NCBI GenBank assembly: GCA_903842345.1
Contig: CAIMLR010000007.1
Span: 248,001-312,000 of the forward strand
Length of the DNA stretch: 64,000 bases
Direction: 5' to 3'
Source of the DNA: an uncultured Myxococcales bacterium
Lineage (GTDB): Bacteria; Myxococcota_A; UBA9042
Shown: one piece after another, positions 54,891 to 62,925 of the stretch
How the letters are laid out: each line of letters starts with the position of its first letter
How positions within the stretch are numbered: the stretch's first letter is position 1
Notes under the pieces: generated by a model
The model's input: the letters and a program-made list of their open reading frames with translations, nothing else
Databases searched by the model: none
What the model was told of the DNA's origin: nothing
Position numbers and translations under genes: made by a program

Positions 54891-54930
54891 GTGAAAGGCT
54901 GCAGTCTTTCAGAAGGCAAGAGTCTTTCAC
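54891..54930 (+). repeat. Repeat cluster between the two lipoprotein genes
   Basis: GTGAAAG (54891-54897) and CTTTCAC (54924-54930) are a perfect inverted pair. AGTCTTTCA recurs at 54903-54911 and 54921-54929, an 18-bp direct repeat period. It may be an operator for the second lipoprotein gene. Confidence 0.45.
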
Positions 54931-54972
54931 GGGATCGCGAGAACAACTCTTCGACGAGCCCAGACAATCGAG

Positions 54973-54995
54973 CGCACCGCTGGTGCGAAATTTTT
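54973..54995 (+). terminator. Terminator-like hairpin in the leader of the second lipoprotein gene
   Basis: CGCACC-GCT-GGTGCG (54973-54987) followed by AAATTTTT ends 14 nt before the ATG, immediately ahead of the AAGGAG ribosome-binding site. It could be an attenuator or a translation-tuning hairpin. The stem is short (6 bp), so confidence is modest. Confidence 0.4.
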
Positions 54996-55009
54996 CAAGG
55001 AGTGAGCAC

Positions 55010-55561
55010 ATGTTGAACCTGAATCTTCGCGGCCTGATGGCCCTGACGATGGCCGCCGCGATTTCGCTGACCGGCTGCAAGAAAGAAGAAGCCAAGCCCG
55101 CCGACGGCGCGGCTGCCGCTGCGGCCCCGGCTGCTGGCGCTGACGCTGCTGCGGCTCCGGCCCCGGCTGGCGGTTCTGAGAACCTGACCAAGGCGAAGGC
55201 CATGGTCGACAAGATGGCCGACGCGCTGAACAAGATGGTTGCGGACGTGGAAGCGGCCGGCAACGACACCGCGAAGATCAAAGAGATCGGCGAGAACTTC
55301 AAGAAGAACGGCGAAGCGATGAAGACCGAAGGCGAAGCGCTGCAGAAAGTGCTCACCGACGACGAGAAGAAGGCCCTTGAGGGTTACGGCCGTGAGAAGA
55401 TTGGTCCGCTGATGGGCAAGCTCATGGCGGCGATGATGAAGGCCCAGGCGGCGCAGGCCCCCGGCGGCGTCACCCCGACGGCGGCTCCGGCTGGCGCGGC
55501 TCCGGCCCCGACGGCTCCGGCGGCTCCGGCTGCTGCTCCGGCGGCTCCCGCCGCGAAGTAA
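55010..55561 (+). CDS. Ala/Pro-rich lipoprotein with a helical domain
   Basis: A 183-aa lipoprotein. The signal (MALTMAAAISLTGC) ends in a lipobox. An Ala/Pro linker is followed by a ~90-residue helical domain (LTKAKAMVDKMADALNKMVA, GNDTAKIKEIGENFKKNG, KALEGYGREKIGPLMGKLMA), then a second Ala/Pro tail. AAGGAG lies ahead of ATG 55010. The helical domain is repeated in the next gene (340 aa). Two terminators follow. It is probably an abundant periplasm-facing lipoprotein; the function is unknown. Confidence 0.83.
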   Translation: MLNLNLRGLMALTMAAAISLTGCKKEEAKPADGAAAAAAPAAGADAAAAPAPAGGSENLTKAKAMVDKMADALNKMVADVEAAGNDTAKIKEIGENFKKNGEAMKTEGEALQKVLTDDEKKALEGYGREKIGPLMGKLMAAMMKAQAAQAPGGVTPTAAPAGAAPAPTAPAAPAAAPAAPAAK

Positions 55562-55580
55562 GCTCGCTTACTGCGTTTTT
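55557..55580 (+). terminator. First of two tandem terminators; stem includes the stop codon
   Basis: AGTAAGC-TC-GCTTACT (55557-55572) is a perfect 7-bp stem containing the TAA stop (55559-55561), followed by GCG and TTTTT (55576-55580). Confidence 0.7.
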
Positions 55581-55583
55581 CCG

Positions 55584-55623
55584 CGAGGCGGTCGGGTCAA
55601 ACCGGCCGCCTCGTGTGCTTTTT
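55584..55623 (+). terminator. Second tandem terminator
   Basis: A 12-bp stem with one G-T pair (55584-55595 with 55602-55613), a 6-nt loop and a TTTTT tract at 55619-55623. Confidence 0.75.
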
Positions 55624-55723
55624 GGCGCACGCCGCCCGCCCGCGCAACCGCGCGCGGATGTGAAAGAGTGAGGCACGCCGTACGCGTGTCGGCTATGGTC
55701 CCGGTGCTTTGGCTGAGGTTGTC

Positions 55724-56746
55724 ATGTGGAATCGCACGCTTGTTTCGCTCCTGATGGTATTGCCCCTCGCCCTGACGGCGCTGCCCGCCGAGGCCGGCAA
55801 ACGCAAGCCCAAGGCGCCCAAGCTGCACGCGGACAAGCACGCCAAGGGCGCCAAGCATGGCAGCGCGCACGACGGCGCGTCCCTTTTTGACGCCATGGCG
55901 CAGGCCAACCGCGCGGGTGAAATGCTCGAACAGCTGATCCTCGACGTGCAGGCGGCGGGCGATGACTCGCGCAAGATCAAGGAGATCGCCGAGAACTTCC
56001 AGACGCTCAACAGCGCGATGCAAGACGAGACGGCGGACCGCGAGAGCGCGCTGACCAAGTCCGAGCGCAAGCAGCTGGACGCCTACCGCAAGAGCAAAGT
56101 TGCGCCGCTGGAACACAAGTGGGCGCAGATCCTCGCCAAAGTGGAGACGGCAGTCGCCGCTGAAGTGGCGAGCCAGGTCAAGCAGCTGCACAACCAGATC
56201 GACGATCTGCTGGCCGAGACCGATGCGATTATCGCCCAGACGCGCAGCGCGGGTGCGGACTCGGCCCGGCGCGCCGACCTGCTGCAGCGGCTGGCGCGGC
56301 TGGAGGCGTCGACGCACTCGCTGTACCACGATTCCGCCAAAGTCCCCGGGCGCAAGAACGCTGAGGCGTTGACGCGCGAAATCACGGAGCGGCTGGAGAG
56401 CCAGGTGCGGCGGGCGGATTGGCTGCTGCGGACGGCGGTGCTGCCGCCCTGCCCGGATTTCACCGCGCAAATGCAGCTTGTCCACAAGCAGATCCAGGAG
56501 CTGGACGGGCTCGCCGCGGACATCAGCCTCGCGGTCAATCGCGGCGGCTTGAGCGAGTTGATGGCCAAGCGGGCGCGGCTGATGGCGGCGATCGCAGCGA
56601 CGGTCAAGGCGCCGCTGACGCCCGAGGAAGCCTCCGAGCTGCGCGCGACGACGGACGAACTTCTGGTGCCGGTCCAGGCGCATCTGGATGAAGCGCAGGT
56701 TGCGGCGGAAGCGCGCATGGGGACAAAAGGCCGCGGCGAGCGTTGA
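55724..56746 (+). CDS. Exported helical protein, paralogue of the preceding lipoprotein domain
   Basis: A 340-aa protein with a Sec signal (LVSLLMVLPLALTALPAEA) but no lipobox, followed by a basic His/Lys stretch (KAPKLHADKHAKGAKHG). Residues ~60-140 resemble the domain of the 183-aa lipoprotein: AGDDSRKIKEIAENFQTLNS against AGNDTAKIKEIGENFKKNGE, then KQLDAYRKSKVAPLEHKW against KALEGYGREKIGPLMGKL. The remaining ~200 residues are long alpha helices (VASQVKQLHNQIDDLLAETD). ATG 55724 has GAGG upstream. The function is unknown, probably periplasmic and structural. Confidence 0.78.
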   Translation: MWNRTLVSLLMVLPLALTALPAEAGKRKPKAPKLHADKHAKGAKHGSAHDGASLFDAMAQANRAGEMLEQLILDVQAAGDDSRKIKEIAENFQTLNSAMQDETADRESALTKSERKQLDAYRKSKVAPLEHKWAQILAKVETAVAAEVASQVKQLHNQIDDLLAETDAIIAQTRSAGADSARRADLLQRLARLEASTHSLYHDSAKVPGRKNAEALTREITERLESQVRRADWLLRTAVLPPCPDFTAQMQLVHKQIQELDGLAADISLAVNRGGLSELMAKRARLMAAIAATVKAPLTPEEASELRATTDELLVPVQAHLDEAQVAAEARMGTKGRGER

Positions 56747-56771
56747 CCGACTTGGGCCGTCATGCTATCGG
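56743..56771 (+). promoter_or_regulatory. Putative promoter overlapping the upstream stop codon
   Basis: TTGACC (56743-56748), 17-bp spacer, TATCGG (56766-56771). The TGA stop of the 340-aa gene lies within the -35 hexamer. Confidence 0.45.
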
Positions 56772-56815
56772 CAGGGCCAGCGGCGACGTGCATCCGGTCA
56801 CGACGCGAGGTCTGC

Positions 56816-57517
56816 ATGAACAAGGTATTTGCCAGCGCCACCGACGCGATACACGACCTGACCGACGGGGCCACCGTGCTGGTCGCCGGTTTTGGCCTCT
56901 CCGGCAACCCGGAGCACCTGATCCGCGCGGTGCATGACCGCGGCACGCGCGACTTGACCCTCATCTCCAACAATTGCGGCACGACCAACGACGGTCTGGG
57001 CGTGCTGTTGCAGGCGCGGCAAGTCCGCAAGATGGTCTCCAGCTACGTGGGCGAGAACAAGGAGTTTGAGCGGCAGTTCCTGGCCGGCGAGCTGGAAGTG
57101 GAGCTCAATCCGCAGGGCACGCTGGCGGAGCGGATTCGCGCGGGCGGCGCCGGCATTCCGGCCTTCTTCACGCCCACGGGCGCGGGCACGCAGGTGGCCG
57201 AAGGCAAAGAGCAGCGGATGTTCGGCGACAAGCTGTGCGTGCTGGAGACCGCGCTGAAGGGCGACTTCGCGTTCGTCAAAGCTTGGAAAGGCGATCGCCA
57301 CGGCAACCTCGTGTATCGCAAGACTGCGCAGGCGTTCGGGCCGATGATCGCGACCGCGGGCAAGATCACGATCGCGGAGGTCGAGCATCTCGTCGAGCCG
57401 GGCGAGATTGATCCGGACCACGTGCACACGCCGGGCATCTACGTGCAGCGGATTTTTCAGGGCCACGACTGGCGCAAGCCCATTGAACAGCGCACCACGC
57501 GCAAGCGCCCAACATGA
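56816..57517 (+). CDS. 3-oxoacid CoA-transferase subunit A (orphan)
   Basis: A 233-aa alpha subunit of a family-I CoA transferase (succinyl-CoA:3-ketoacid type), which moves CoA between succinyl-CoA and acetoacetate or similar acids. Motifs are DGATVLVAGFGLSGNPEHLI, LTLISNNCGTTNDGLG, FFTPTGAGTQVAEGK and EVEHLVEPGEIDPDHVHTPG. The catalytic Glu resides in subunit B, which normally follows directly. Here the next gene (4-bp overlap) is an amidohydrolase lipoprotein, so subunit B is missing locally and must be encoded elsewhere or lost. GAGGT precedes ATG 56816. Confidence 0.92.
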   Translation: MNKVFASATDAIHDLTDGATVLVAGFGLSGNPEHLIRAVHDRGTRDLTLISNNCGTTNDGLGVLLQARQVRKMVSSYVGENKEFERQFLAGELEVELNPQGTLAERIRAGGAGIPAFFTPTGAGTQVAEGKEQRMFGDKLCVLETALKGDFAFVKAWKGDRHGNLVYRKTAQAFGPMIATAGKITIAEVEHLVEPGEIDPDHVHTPGIYVQRIFQGHDWRKPIEQRTTRKRPT

Positions 57518-58836
57518 GGCACCTGACGCCCCTGCTCGTCGCCGCCGCGCTGCTGGGCGGTTGTCGGCCGCATGCGCCGGTGGCCCCGCCGGTTGCGGTT
57601 GCGCCCGCGGTTCACCCGGCCGCCGCCCCCGTCTCCGCCGCCGTCGCGCCGCCCAGCGCCCCGACGGTCAGCATCCTGGAGCTCGCGCCGCCGGTTTCCG
57701 AGCGACCGGGCTACCAACGTCCGCTCCTCATCGACTTCCACACGCACCTGAGCCTCGACGGCCAGGAGCGCATCCAACGCATCATGCGGGAGAACGGCAT
57801 CGAGCTGATGATCAACCTCTCCGGCGGGTCCTATCGCAGGGGTCCGTCGCAATGGCTGGAGGCCAAGATCCTCGCAGACACGCTCGGCGGGCGCGTGCTG
57901 AATTTCATGAACCCGGACTGGTCGGGCTTTGGCGATCCGGACTGGGCCAAGCGCGAGGCGGGCCGACTGGATGAAGCGGTCACGCGCTACGAATTCCGCG
58001 GCCTGAAGATCGCCAAGATTCTCGGCCTCGGCGCCATCGACGAGCGAACGGGCAAGTTGGTCGCGGTCGACGATCCGCGCATCGACCCGCTGTGGCAAAA
58101 ATGTGCCGAGTTGGGCATCCCGGTGACGATCCACGTCGCGGATCCGCGGGCGTTCTGGTGGCCGCTCAACCCGCAAAATGAGCGGTGGGACGAGCTGAAA
58201 GTGCACCCGGGTTGGGCCTATGGGCCGATTCCGCCCGAGCTGGCCGCGGAAGTGCCGCCACGCCCCAAGCCGCCGTCGTGGGCCGAATTGCTGCAGGCCG
58301 CGGAGCGGATGTACCGCGCCAACCCGCGCACGACGTTCATCGCCGTGCATTTTGGCAACGCCGCTGAGGATCTCGACTACGTGGACGGGCTGCTGGCCCG
58401 CAACGACAACGTGTACATCGATCTCGCGGCCCGTATCGGCGAGTTTGGCCGCCATCCGGCCGCCAAGCTGCGGGCGTTCTTCACCAAGTGGCAGGACCGC
58501 ATCGTGTTTGGCACGGACATTGGCATCGGCGCGGACTTTCTGATGCTCGGCTCAAATGGCGCCGTGGAGCCGCAACTGCCTGATGTGCGGCCGTTCTACG
58601 AGGCGCATTTTCGCTTCCTGGAGACCGCCAAGCAGCAGATTGCCCACCCGAGTCCGATTCAGGGCAACTGGAAAGTGGACGCGATCGACCTGTCCGCGCC
58701 CATCCTGCAGAAGATCTACCGGGACAACGCCAAGCGCCTGCTGGATCGGGCCCAACTCAAGGCCTTCGCCGCGCGCAAGCTGACCGGCGCGAAGCAGGAC
58801 ATCGGCACGCCGGACGATCGGCAGCGGCTGAAGTAG
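57514..58836 (+). CDS. Amidohydrolase-family lipoprotein
   Basis: A 440-aa protein. The signal (LTPLLVAAALLGGC) ends in a lipobox Cys, followed by a Pro/Ala linker. The amidohydrolase-2 barrel shows LLIDFHTHLSLDGQERI with the first metal His pair, IPVTIHVADPRAFWW, FIAVHFGNAAEDLDY and IVFGTDIGIGADF with the catalytic Asp. Cleavage or decarboxylation of a small acid or amide at the outer face of the periplasm is likely; the substrate is unknown. It overlaps the CoA-transferase subunit A gene by ATGA. Confidence 0.88.
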   Translation: MRHLTPLLVAAALLGGCRPHAPVAPPVAVAPAVHPAAAPVSAAVAPPSAPTVSILELAPPVSERPGYQRPLLIDFHTHLSLDGQERIQRIMRENGIELMINLSGGSYRRGPSQWLEAKILADTLGGRVLNFMNPDWSGFGDPDWAKREAGRLDEAVTRYEFRGLKIAKILGLGAIDERTGKLVAVDDPRIDPLWQKCAELGIPVTIHVADPRAFWWPLNPQNERWDELKVHPGWAYGPIPPELAAEVPPRPKPPSWAELLQAAERMYRANPRTTFIAVHFGNAAEDLDYVDGLLARNDNVYIDLAARIGEFGRHPAAKLRAFFTKWQDRIVFGTDIGIGADFLMLGSNGAVEPQLPDVRPFYEAHFRFLETAKQQIAHPSPIQGNWKVDAIDLSAPILQKIYRDNAKRLLDRAQLKAFAARKLTGAKQDIGTPDDRQRLK

Positions 58837-58840
58837 CGCT

Positions 58841-58906
58841 AGGGGTTCTTGACCGGCGTGCGCCGCAGGACGAACAGCGCCAACGCGCCGGTGCCGACCC
58901 CAAACC
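58841..58906. repeat. 66-bp duplicate of the 3' end of the downstream membrane-protein gene
   Basis: 58841-58906 matches 58962-59027 at 63 of 66 positions. On the minus strand both encode the same 20-odd C-terminal residues (GTGALALFVLRRTPVKNP), ending in TAG here and TGA in the gene. The copies are 121 bp apart, and the rest of the 58837-58959 gap is uninformative. Confidence 0.9.
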
Positions 58907-58959
58907 GGCAAGCCGCGGCCGCGCGAAGACCTGGAGCGCGATCAGCCGCGGCGCGGCAG

Positions 58960-59916
58960 TCAGGGATTCTTCACCGGCGTGCGCCGCAGGACGAACAGCG
59001 CCAACGCGCCGGTGCCGACTCCAAACCAGAGCGTACAAAACCGGATCAGCAGCGTCACCAGCGTCGCCTCCGGCTTCTCGAGGCCGAGCCCCAGCGCAGG
59101 CGCCAGCAGCAGCGCGACCATCACCGCTTCCGTCGATCCTACGCCGCCGGGCAGCATCGACACCGCGCCAAAGAGCGTCGCCATCGCGTACACGACGATC
59201 GCCGGCCCCAAACCGCCGGTCGCATCGACGCCATTGAGCAGCAGGCGAAAGGCAATCGCCTCCAGCAGCCAAGCCAGCGCCGCCAGCGCGACGCCTTCCA
59301 GCAGCAGGCGCGGCGCGCAGAGGATCTTCAGCACAGCGTGCACGCGCCGACCGACCGCCACGATGCGGGCGAGACGCGGATGCGCCTCCACGCGCGCGGC
59401 GAGGGCGTCCAGGAGCCACGGCAGGAACCGCGGATGGGCGATCGCCAACAGGAAGCCGAGGCACAGGCCGAGCACGCCGAGAAACAGCACCGTGTGGGCG
59501 CCGTACTGCGCGACGCCGATGGCGGCGATCGCCAGGAGGCCGACGACGTCGGTGAAACGCTCGGCAACGACGGAGCTCGCCACTTCCGGGATCGGCGTGC
59601 CGCGCCGCTCGTTGAGCAGAAAACCCTTGAAGATTTCACCCATCTTGCCCGGCGTCACCGTCAGCAGGAAGCCGCTCACGAAGACCAGCCACGCCTCCAT
59701 CGGCGTGACGTAGATGCCCAGCGCGCGGAGGTAGCGGCGAAAGCGGATCGACCGCAGCGTGTAATTGCCGAGCACGAGTGCGCACGCGGGCAGCAGCATC
59801 GCAAACGGATACTGGAGCGCGGCGGCCTGCAGCTTGCCGACGTCGGCGAAAAGTGCCGCGCCAACGAGCACGAGGGTCAGGAGCAGCAACGCGGTCCACA
59901 GGGTCTTCTGGTTCAA
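58960..59916 (-). CDS. Lysylphosphatidylglycerol synthase-type flippase-like membrane protein
   Basis: A 318-aa polytopic membrane protein of the LPG_synthase_TM (UPF0104) family with about eight helices. Family signatures are FVSGFLLTVTPGKMGEIFKG near residues 85-105 and VSMLPGGVGSTEAVMVALL near 250. Members transport or flip lipids but lack the aminoacyl-transferase domain of MprF. The start is TTG 59916 in a TTGA overlap with the upstream lipoprotein gene, with GGAGA upstream. Likely role: moving a lipid or lipid-linked precursor across the inner membrane. Confidence 0.9.
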   Translation of the reverse strand: MNQKTLWTALLLLTLVLVGAALFADVGKLQAAALQYPFAMLLPACALVLGNYTLRSIRFRRYLRALGIYVTPMEAWLVFVSGFLLTVTPGKMGEIFKGFLLNERRGTPIPEVASSVVAERFTDVVGLLAIAAIGVAQYGAHTVLFLGVLGLCLGFLLAIAHPRFLPWLLDALAARVEAHPRLARIVAVGRRVHAVLKILCAPRLLLEGVALAALAWLLEAIAFRLLLNGVDATGGLGPAIVVYAMATLFGAVSMLPGGVGSTEAVMVALLLAPALGLGLEKPEATLVTLLIRFCTLWFGVGTGALALFVLRRTPVKNP

Positions 59917-60536
59917 GGGGCGGTCTCCGTTGCGGCGCGCGGCGCGACCGTGGCGAGCAGGGCGTCAACGCGCGCGAGTTCCAGGCGCAAACGCTCCGCC
60001 GTGAAGTCACCGGGGCCGCGCCAGTCCGGAAAGCGCTGGGTGAGCACGCGCAAATCCCCGGCGAGATCCTGCACCACGCGCGGCGTGAGTTCACCCATCC
60101 GCAGCCCACCTTGCCCGTCCGCCAGCAGGATCCACCGCAGGTAGGCCCGGCAGAAATGCGTCTCCGGCGCGTCTGGCGCGACCGCAAGCAGCGTGTCCAC
60201 CGCCTTGCGAATCGCCGCAAAGTGCTCCATGAAATCCGGCGCGTGGGACAGGCGCACCACCGCATTGGCGACGAGGCGCCGCGCCGCCGGATTCTGCGCC
60301 AACGCGCGGCTGTCGACGTGCTGCAGGTACGCCTCGAGCAGGGTCCACAGCTGCTGCTGCGCGCCCATCGCGTTCAGCCCATCAAAAAGCCCGTCCAACT
60401 CGGCCATCGGCGGCAGTTCGACTTCATGCAGCACCAACGGCGGCGGCGTCTGGCCGGCCGGCTGGAACGGCGACGCGGGCGGCGGCCGATGCTCACACGC
60501 GAGCAGGAACAGCAGAGGCAGCATCAGAGGGCGCAT
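59913..60536 (-). CDS. Helical lipoprotein of unknown function
   Basis: A 207-aa lipoprotein. The short signal (LMLPLLFLLAC) has a lipobox, followed by a Pro-rich linker. The body is all-helical with TPR-like character (LWTLLEAYLQHVDSRALAQ, VANAVVRLSHAPDFMEHFAA, HFCRAYLRWILL). It is embedded between folK (13-bp overlap) and the membrane protein gene (4-bp overlap), so the three are co-transcribed. No family is recognised. Confidence 0.72.
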   Translation of the reverse strand: MRPLMLPLLFLLACEHRPPPASPFQPAGQTPPPLVLHEVELPPMAELDGLFDGLNAMGAQQQLWTLLEAYLQHVDSRALAQNPAARRLVANAVVRLSHAPDFMEHFAAIRKAVDTLLAVAPDAPETHFCRAYLRWILLADGQGGLRMGELTPRVVQDLAGDLRVLTQRFPDWRGPGDFTAERLRLELARVDALLATVAPRAATETAP

Positions 60537-61018
60537 GGTGCAGTTGTCCAGTGGCGCGGCAGGCGGGCCAACAGTGCGTCGATCGATTCACCCGAGCGCG
60601 CATCGACGAAGTGGGGCGCGACCTCCGCCAGCGGCAAGAGCACGAAATCGCGCTGCGCCATGCGCGGATGCGGCAGTTGCAAGTTGGCTTCGTCCATCCG
60701 CACACCCTGCCAGTCGAGCAAATCGAGGTCCAGGGACCGCGCGCGCGCCGCACCTTCGCGTTGGCGATCGCGCCCGAGGCTGCGCTCGATCGCCAAAAGC
60801 ACGGTCAGCACGGTCTGCGGCGGGAGGCTCGTCTCGCCGACGCCCACGGCATTGACGAACGCGCCACCGCCCACGCCTTCGGCCGGATCTGAATGAAACA
60901 GACTACTTAGATGCGCATCGCGCAGGGCAAGCAGGCCTGCGACCGCACGCCAGCCCGCGCGCACGTGCCGCTCTGCGTCCCCGAGGTTTGAACCCAATGC
61001 GATGAGAACCCGCGCCAT
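60524..61018 (-). CDS. folK: 2-amino-4-hydroxy-6-hydroxymethyldihydropteridine pyrophosphokinase
   Basis: A 164-aa cytoplasmic HPPK of folate biosynthesis. The N-terminus VLIALGSNLGDAERHV, the catalytic RARSLDLDLLDW (Asp pair binding Mg-ATP) and the closing PHPRMAQRDFVLLPLAEV are typical. ATG 61018 is chosen from a run of nearby in-frame ATGs (61024, 61030). It heads a minus-strand operon with a lipoprotein and a membrane protein. FolB and FolP are not seen nearby. Confidence 0.93.
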   Translation of the reverse strand: MARVLIALGSNLGDAERHVRAGWRAVAGLLALRDAHLSSLFHSDPAEGVGGGAFVNAVGVGETSLPPQTVLTVLLAIERSLGRDRQREGAARARSLDLDLLDWQGVRMDEANLQLPHPRMAQRDFVLLPLAEVAPHFVDARSGESIDALLARLPRHWTTAPCAL

Positions 61019-61038
61019 TGCCATCCGCATCGCCGGAA

Positions 61039-61068
61039 TCGACAGGCGAGTGGGCTGCATGCTACCGT
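61039..61068 (+). promoter_or_regulatory. Putative promoter of the DsbA-like lipoprotein
   Basis: TCGACA (61039-61044), 18-bp spacer, TACCGT (61063-61068). It overlaps the divergent folK 5' region. Confidence 0.45.
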
Positions 61069-61122
61069 GTTGCGCCGTCCGCGGCGACCCCCGCGACGTC
61101 CGCGTCGGAGGAATTTTAGACG

Positions 61123-62211
61123 ATGAAGCTGCCACACACCTCGCACATTCTGCCTCTTTTCATGACGTTGACCGCTGTTGCCGGCCTCACAGGCTGCAAA
61201 CACGCGGAATCGTCGCACAGCGCCTCGGTGGAGGCGCAAGGCCGTGAACTGCCGCCGGAGCCCGCCGCGCAGCCCGCAGCCACGACGCCGACCGCTGCGC
61301 CTGTCGCTTCTTCCCTGCCCAAGGTCGTGGATGCCAAGGATTTGGACGCGGCCGAGAAGAAGCTGCTCGGTGAGATCCTGACCGAGCAATTCGACCCGTG
61401 CGGCAAGCCGCGCTCGTTCGCCACGGCGCTTGAGGCCGGCGATTGTCCGGTTGCGCTCAAGCTGACGCAAACGCTGATCACGTATCTGCAGGCCGGCGCG
61501 GGCAAGAAGGCGGCGATTGCGCAGCTGCTCAAGGAAGTCGAGCGCATCAACACGCTTGTGCAGATCGACAACAGCCGGGCGCCGCGCCGCGGTCCGGCCG
61601 ACGCGAAGGTTGTCGTCACGGAGTTCAGCGACTTTGAGTGCCCGTTCTGCCGTCGCGCCGTCGGGCCGTTGGAAAAACTGCAGAAACACTACGGGTTCGC
61701 CCTCTACTACCGCTTTTTTCCGCTCAAGTTGGCGCACCCCAACGCGGAAGGCGCCGCGCGCGCTGCCTGGGCCGCCCAGCAGCAGGACAAGTTCTGGGAG
61801 ATGCATGACCTGATGTTCGCCAACGCCGATGGCCTGGATTGGGAATCGGTCAAGAAGCTCGCGGTCAAGGCCGGCGTGGACATGAAGAAGTTCCTTGCCG
61901 ATTTTGAGAGCCCCGCGTCCAAGGCTGCGGTCGATGCCGACGTGAAGGCGGGCGATGAGGCGGGCCTCGACGGCACGCCGACGTTCTACGTCAACGGTCG
62001 CAAGGCGGAGACGCTCGGCCAGGTCCAGGAACTTGTGCGCGAGTTGATGCAGGGCGGCGGCGCCAAGCTGCCGGAACCGCTGGCCGGCGACGAATTCGGC
62101 GCGGGCGATGCCAGCAAGACCGCCGCGGCCAAACACGCGGACGAAAAGCCGGCTGACAAGCCCGCTGAACCCGTTCCCCCCGCGGCGCCTGCTGCCGCGC
62201 CAGTGAAGTAG
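61123..62211 (+). CDS. DsbA-like thioredoxin-fold lipoprotein
   Basis: A 362-aa lipoprotein with a lipobox Cys25 (LTAVAGLTGC). An Ala/Pro linker and a helical segment with Cys pairs (FDPCGKP, GDCPVAL) precede a DsbA-type domain. Its redox centre is C173-P-F-C176 (FSDFECPFCRR), the fold is completed by cis-Pro DGTPTFYVNGRK, and the YRFFPLKLAHPNAEGAARAA block resembles DSBA/disulfide isomerase relatives. The C-terminus is an Ala/Pro/Lys tail. GGAGG precedes ATG 61123. It probably oxidises or isomerises disulfides of periplasmic Cys-rich proteins such as those encoded in this window. Confidence 0.9.
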   Translation: MKLPHTSHILPLFMTLTAVAGLTGCKHAESSHSASVEAQGRELPPEPAAQPAATTPTAAPVASSLPKVVDAKDLDAAEKKLLGEILTEQFDPCGKPRSFATALEAGDCPVALKLTQTLITYLQAGAGKKAAIAQLLKEVERINTLVQIDNSRAPRRGPADAKVVVTEFSDFECPFCRRAVGPLEKLQKHYGFALYYRFFPLKLAHPNAEGAARAAWAAQQQDKFWEMHDLMFANADGLDWESVKKLAVKAGVDMKKFLADFESPASKAAVDADVKAGDEAGLDGTPTFYVNGRKAETLGQVQELVRELMQGGGAKLPEPLAGDEFGAGDASKTAAAKHADEKPADKPAEPVPPAAPAAAPVK

Positions 62212-62213
62212 CC

Positions 62214-62864
62214 GTGAATCAGGGCACGTTGTTGGTTCTCGTCGGCCCGGCAGGCGCTGGCAAGACGACGTTGGCGCACCTGCTGCAGACCCGCGCGCCG
62301 GGCCGAAGGGCGTTCTCCGTCAGCCACACGACGCGGCCGATGCGGCCCAATGAAATCGACGGCGTCGATTACTACTTTGTCGATCGGCCGACCTTTGAAC
62401 ACCTGCGCGATCAGGGCGGTTTCGCGGAATGGGCAGAAGTCCACGGCAACCTCTACGGCACGTCGCGGGCGGAAATCGGCCGGCTGCATCAGGATGGCAA
62501 AGTGGCGCTGTTTGACATCGACATCGTCGGTGCCCACAACCTGTGGCAGTTGTATCCCGATGAAGTGCGCCTCGCGTTCCTCCTGCCGCCGAGTTGGCAG
62601 GTGCTTGTCGATCGCCTCCTGGCGCGCGGCACGGAGACACCGGAGATCGTGCGGCGGCGTCTGCGCACCGCGCGCTTGGAGTTGCACGCCGTGTGCGAGT
62701 CGCCGGCGCCGTGGCACATCGTCGTGAACGACCAACTGCAACCCGCCGCGGATCGCCTGGAAGCGCTGCTCGCCGTGCCGCCGCCGCCTGCTGAAAACCC
62801 GCGCGCGCATCCGTCTGTCCAGGCGTACTTGCGCGATGCTGAAGCTGATCCCCGCGCGGCTTGA
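62214..62864 (+). CDS. gmk: Guanylate kinase
   Basis: A 216-aa nucleoside-monophosphate kinase that phosphorylates GMP to GDP. The P-loop is [14 protein letters not shown]; the guanylate-binding region [16 protein letters not shown] and [14 protein letters not shown] are conserved. The adjacent [15 protein letters not shown] matches the family. GTG 62214 follows 2 bp after the DsbA-like gene. In the LID region the chain is slightly shorter than E. coli Gmk. Confidence 0.9.
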   Translation: MNQGTLLVLVGPAGAGKTTLAHLLQTRAPGRRAFSVSHTTRPMRPNEIDGVDYYFVDRPTFEHLRDQGGFAEWAEVHGNLYGTSRAEIGRLHQDGKVALFDIDIVGAHNLWQLYPDEVRLAFLLPPSWQVLVDRLLARGTETPEIVRRRLRTARLELHAVCESPAPWHIVVNDQLQPAADRLEALLAVPPPPAENPRAHPSVQAYLRDAEADPRAA

Positions 62865-62925
62865 CCCGAGCCCGCGCACCCGCCAACCTTTGAGACCCCG
62901 TCCGCCGGGGCAGCCAGGCCGTGAA

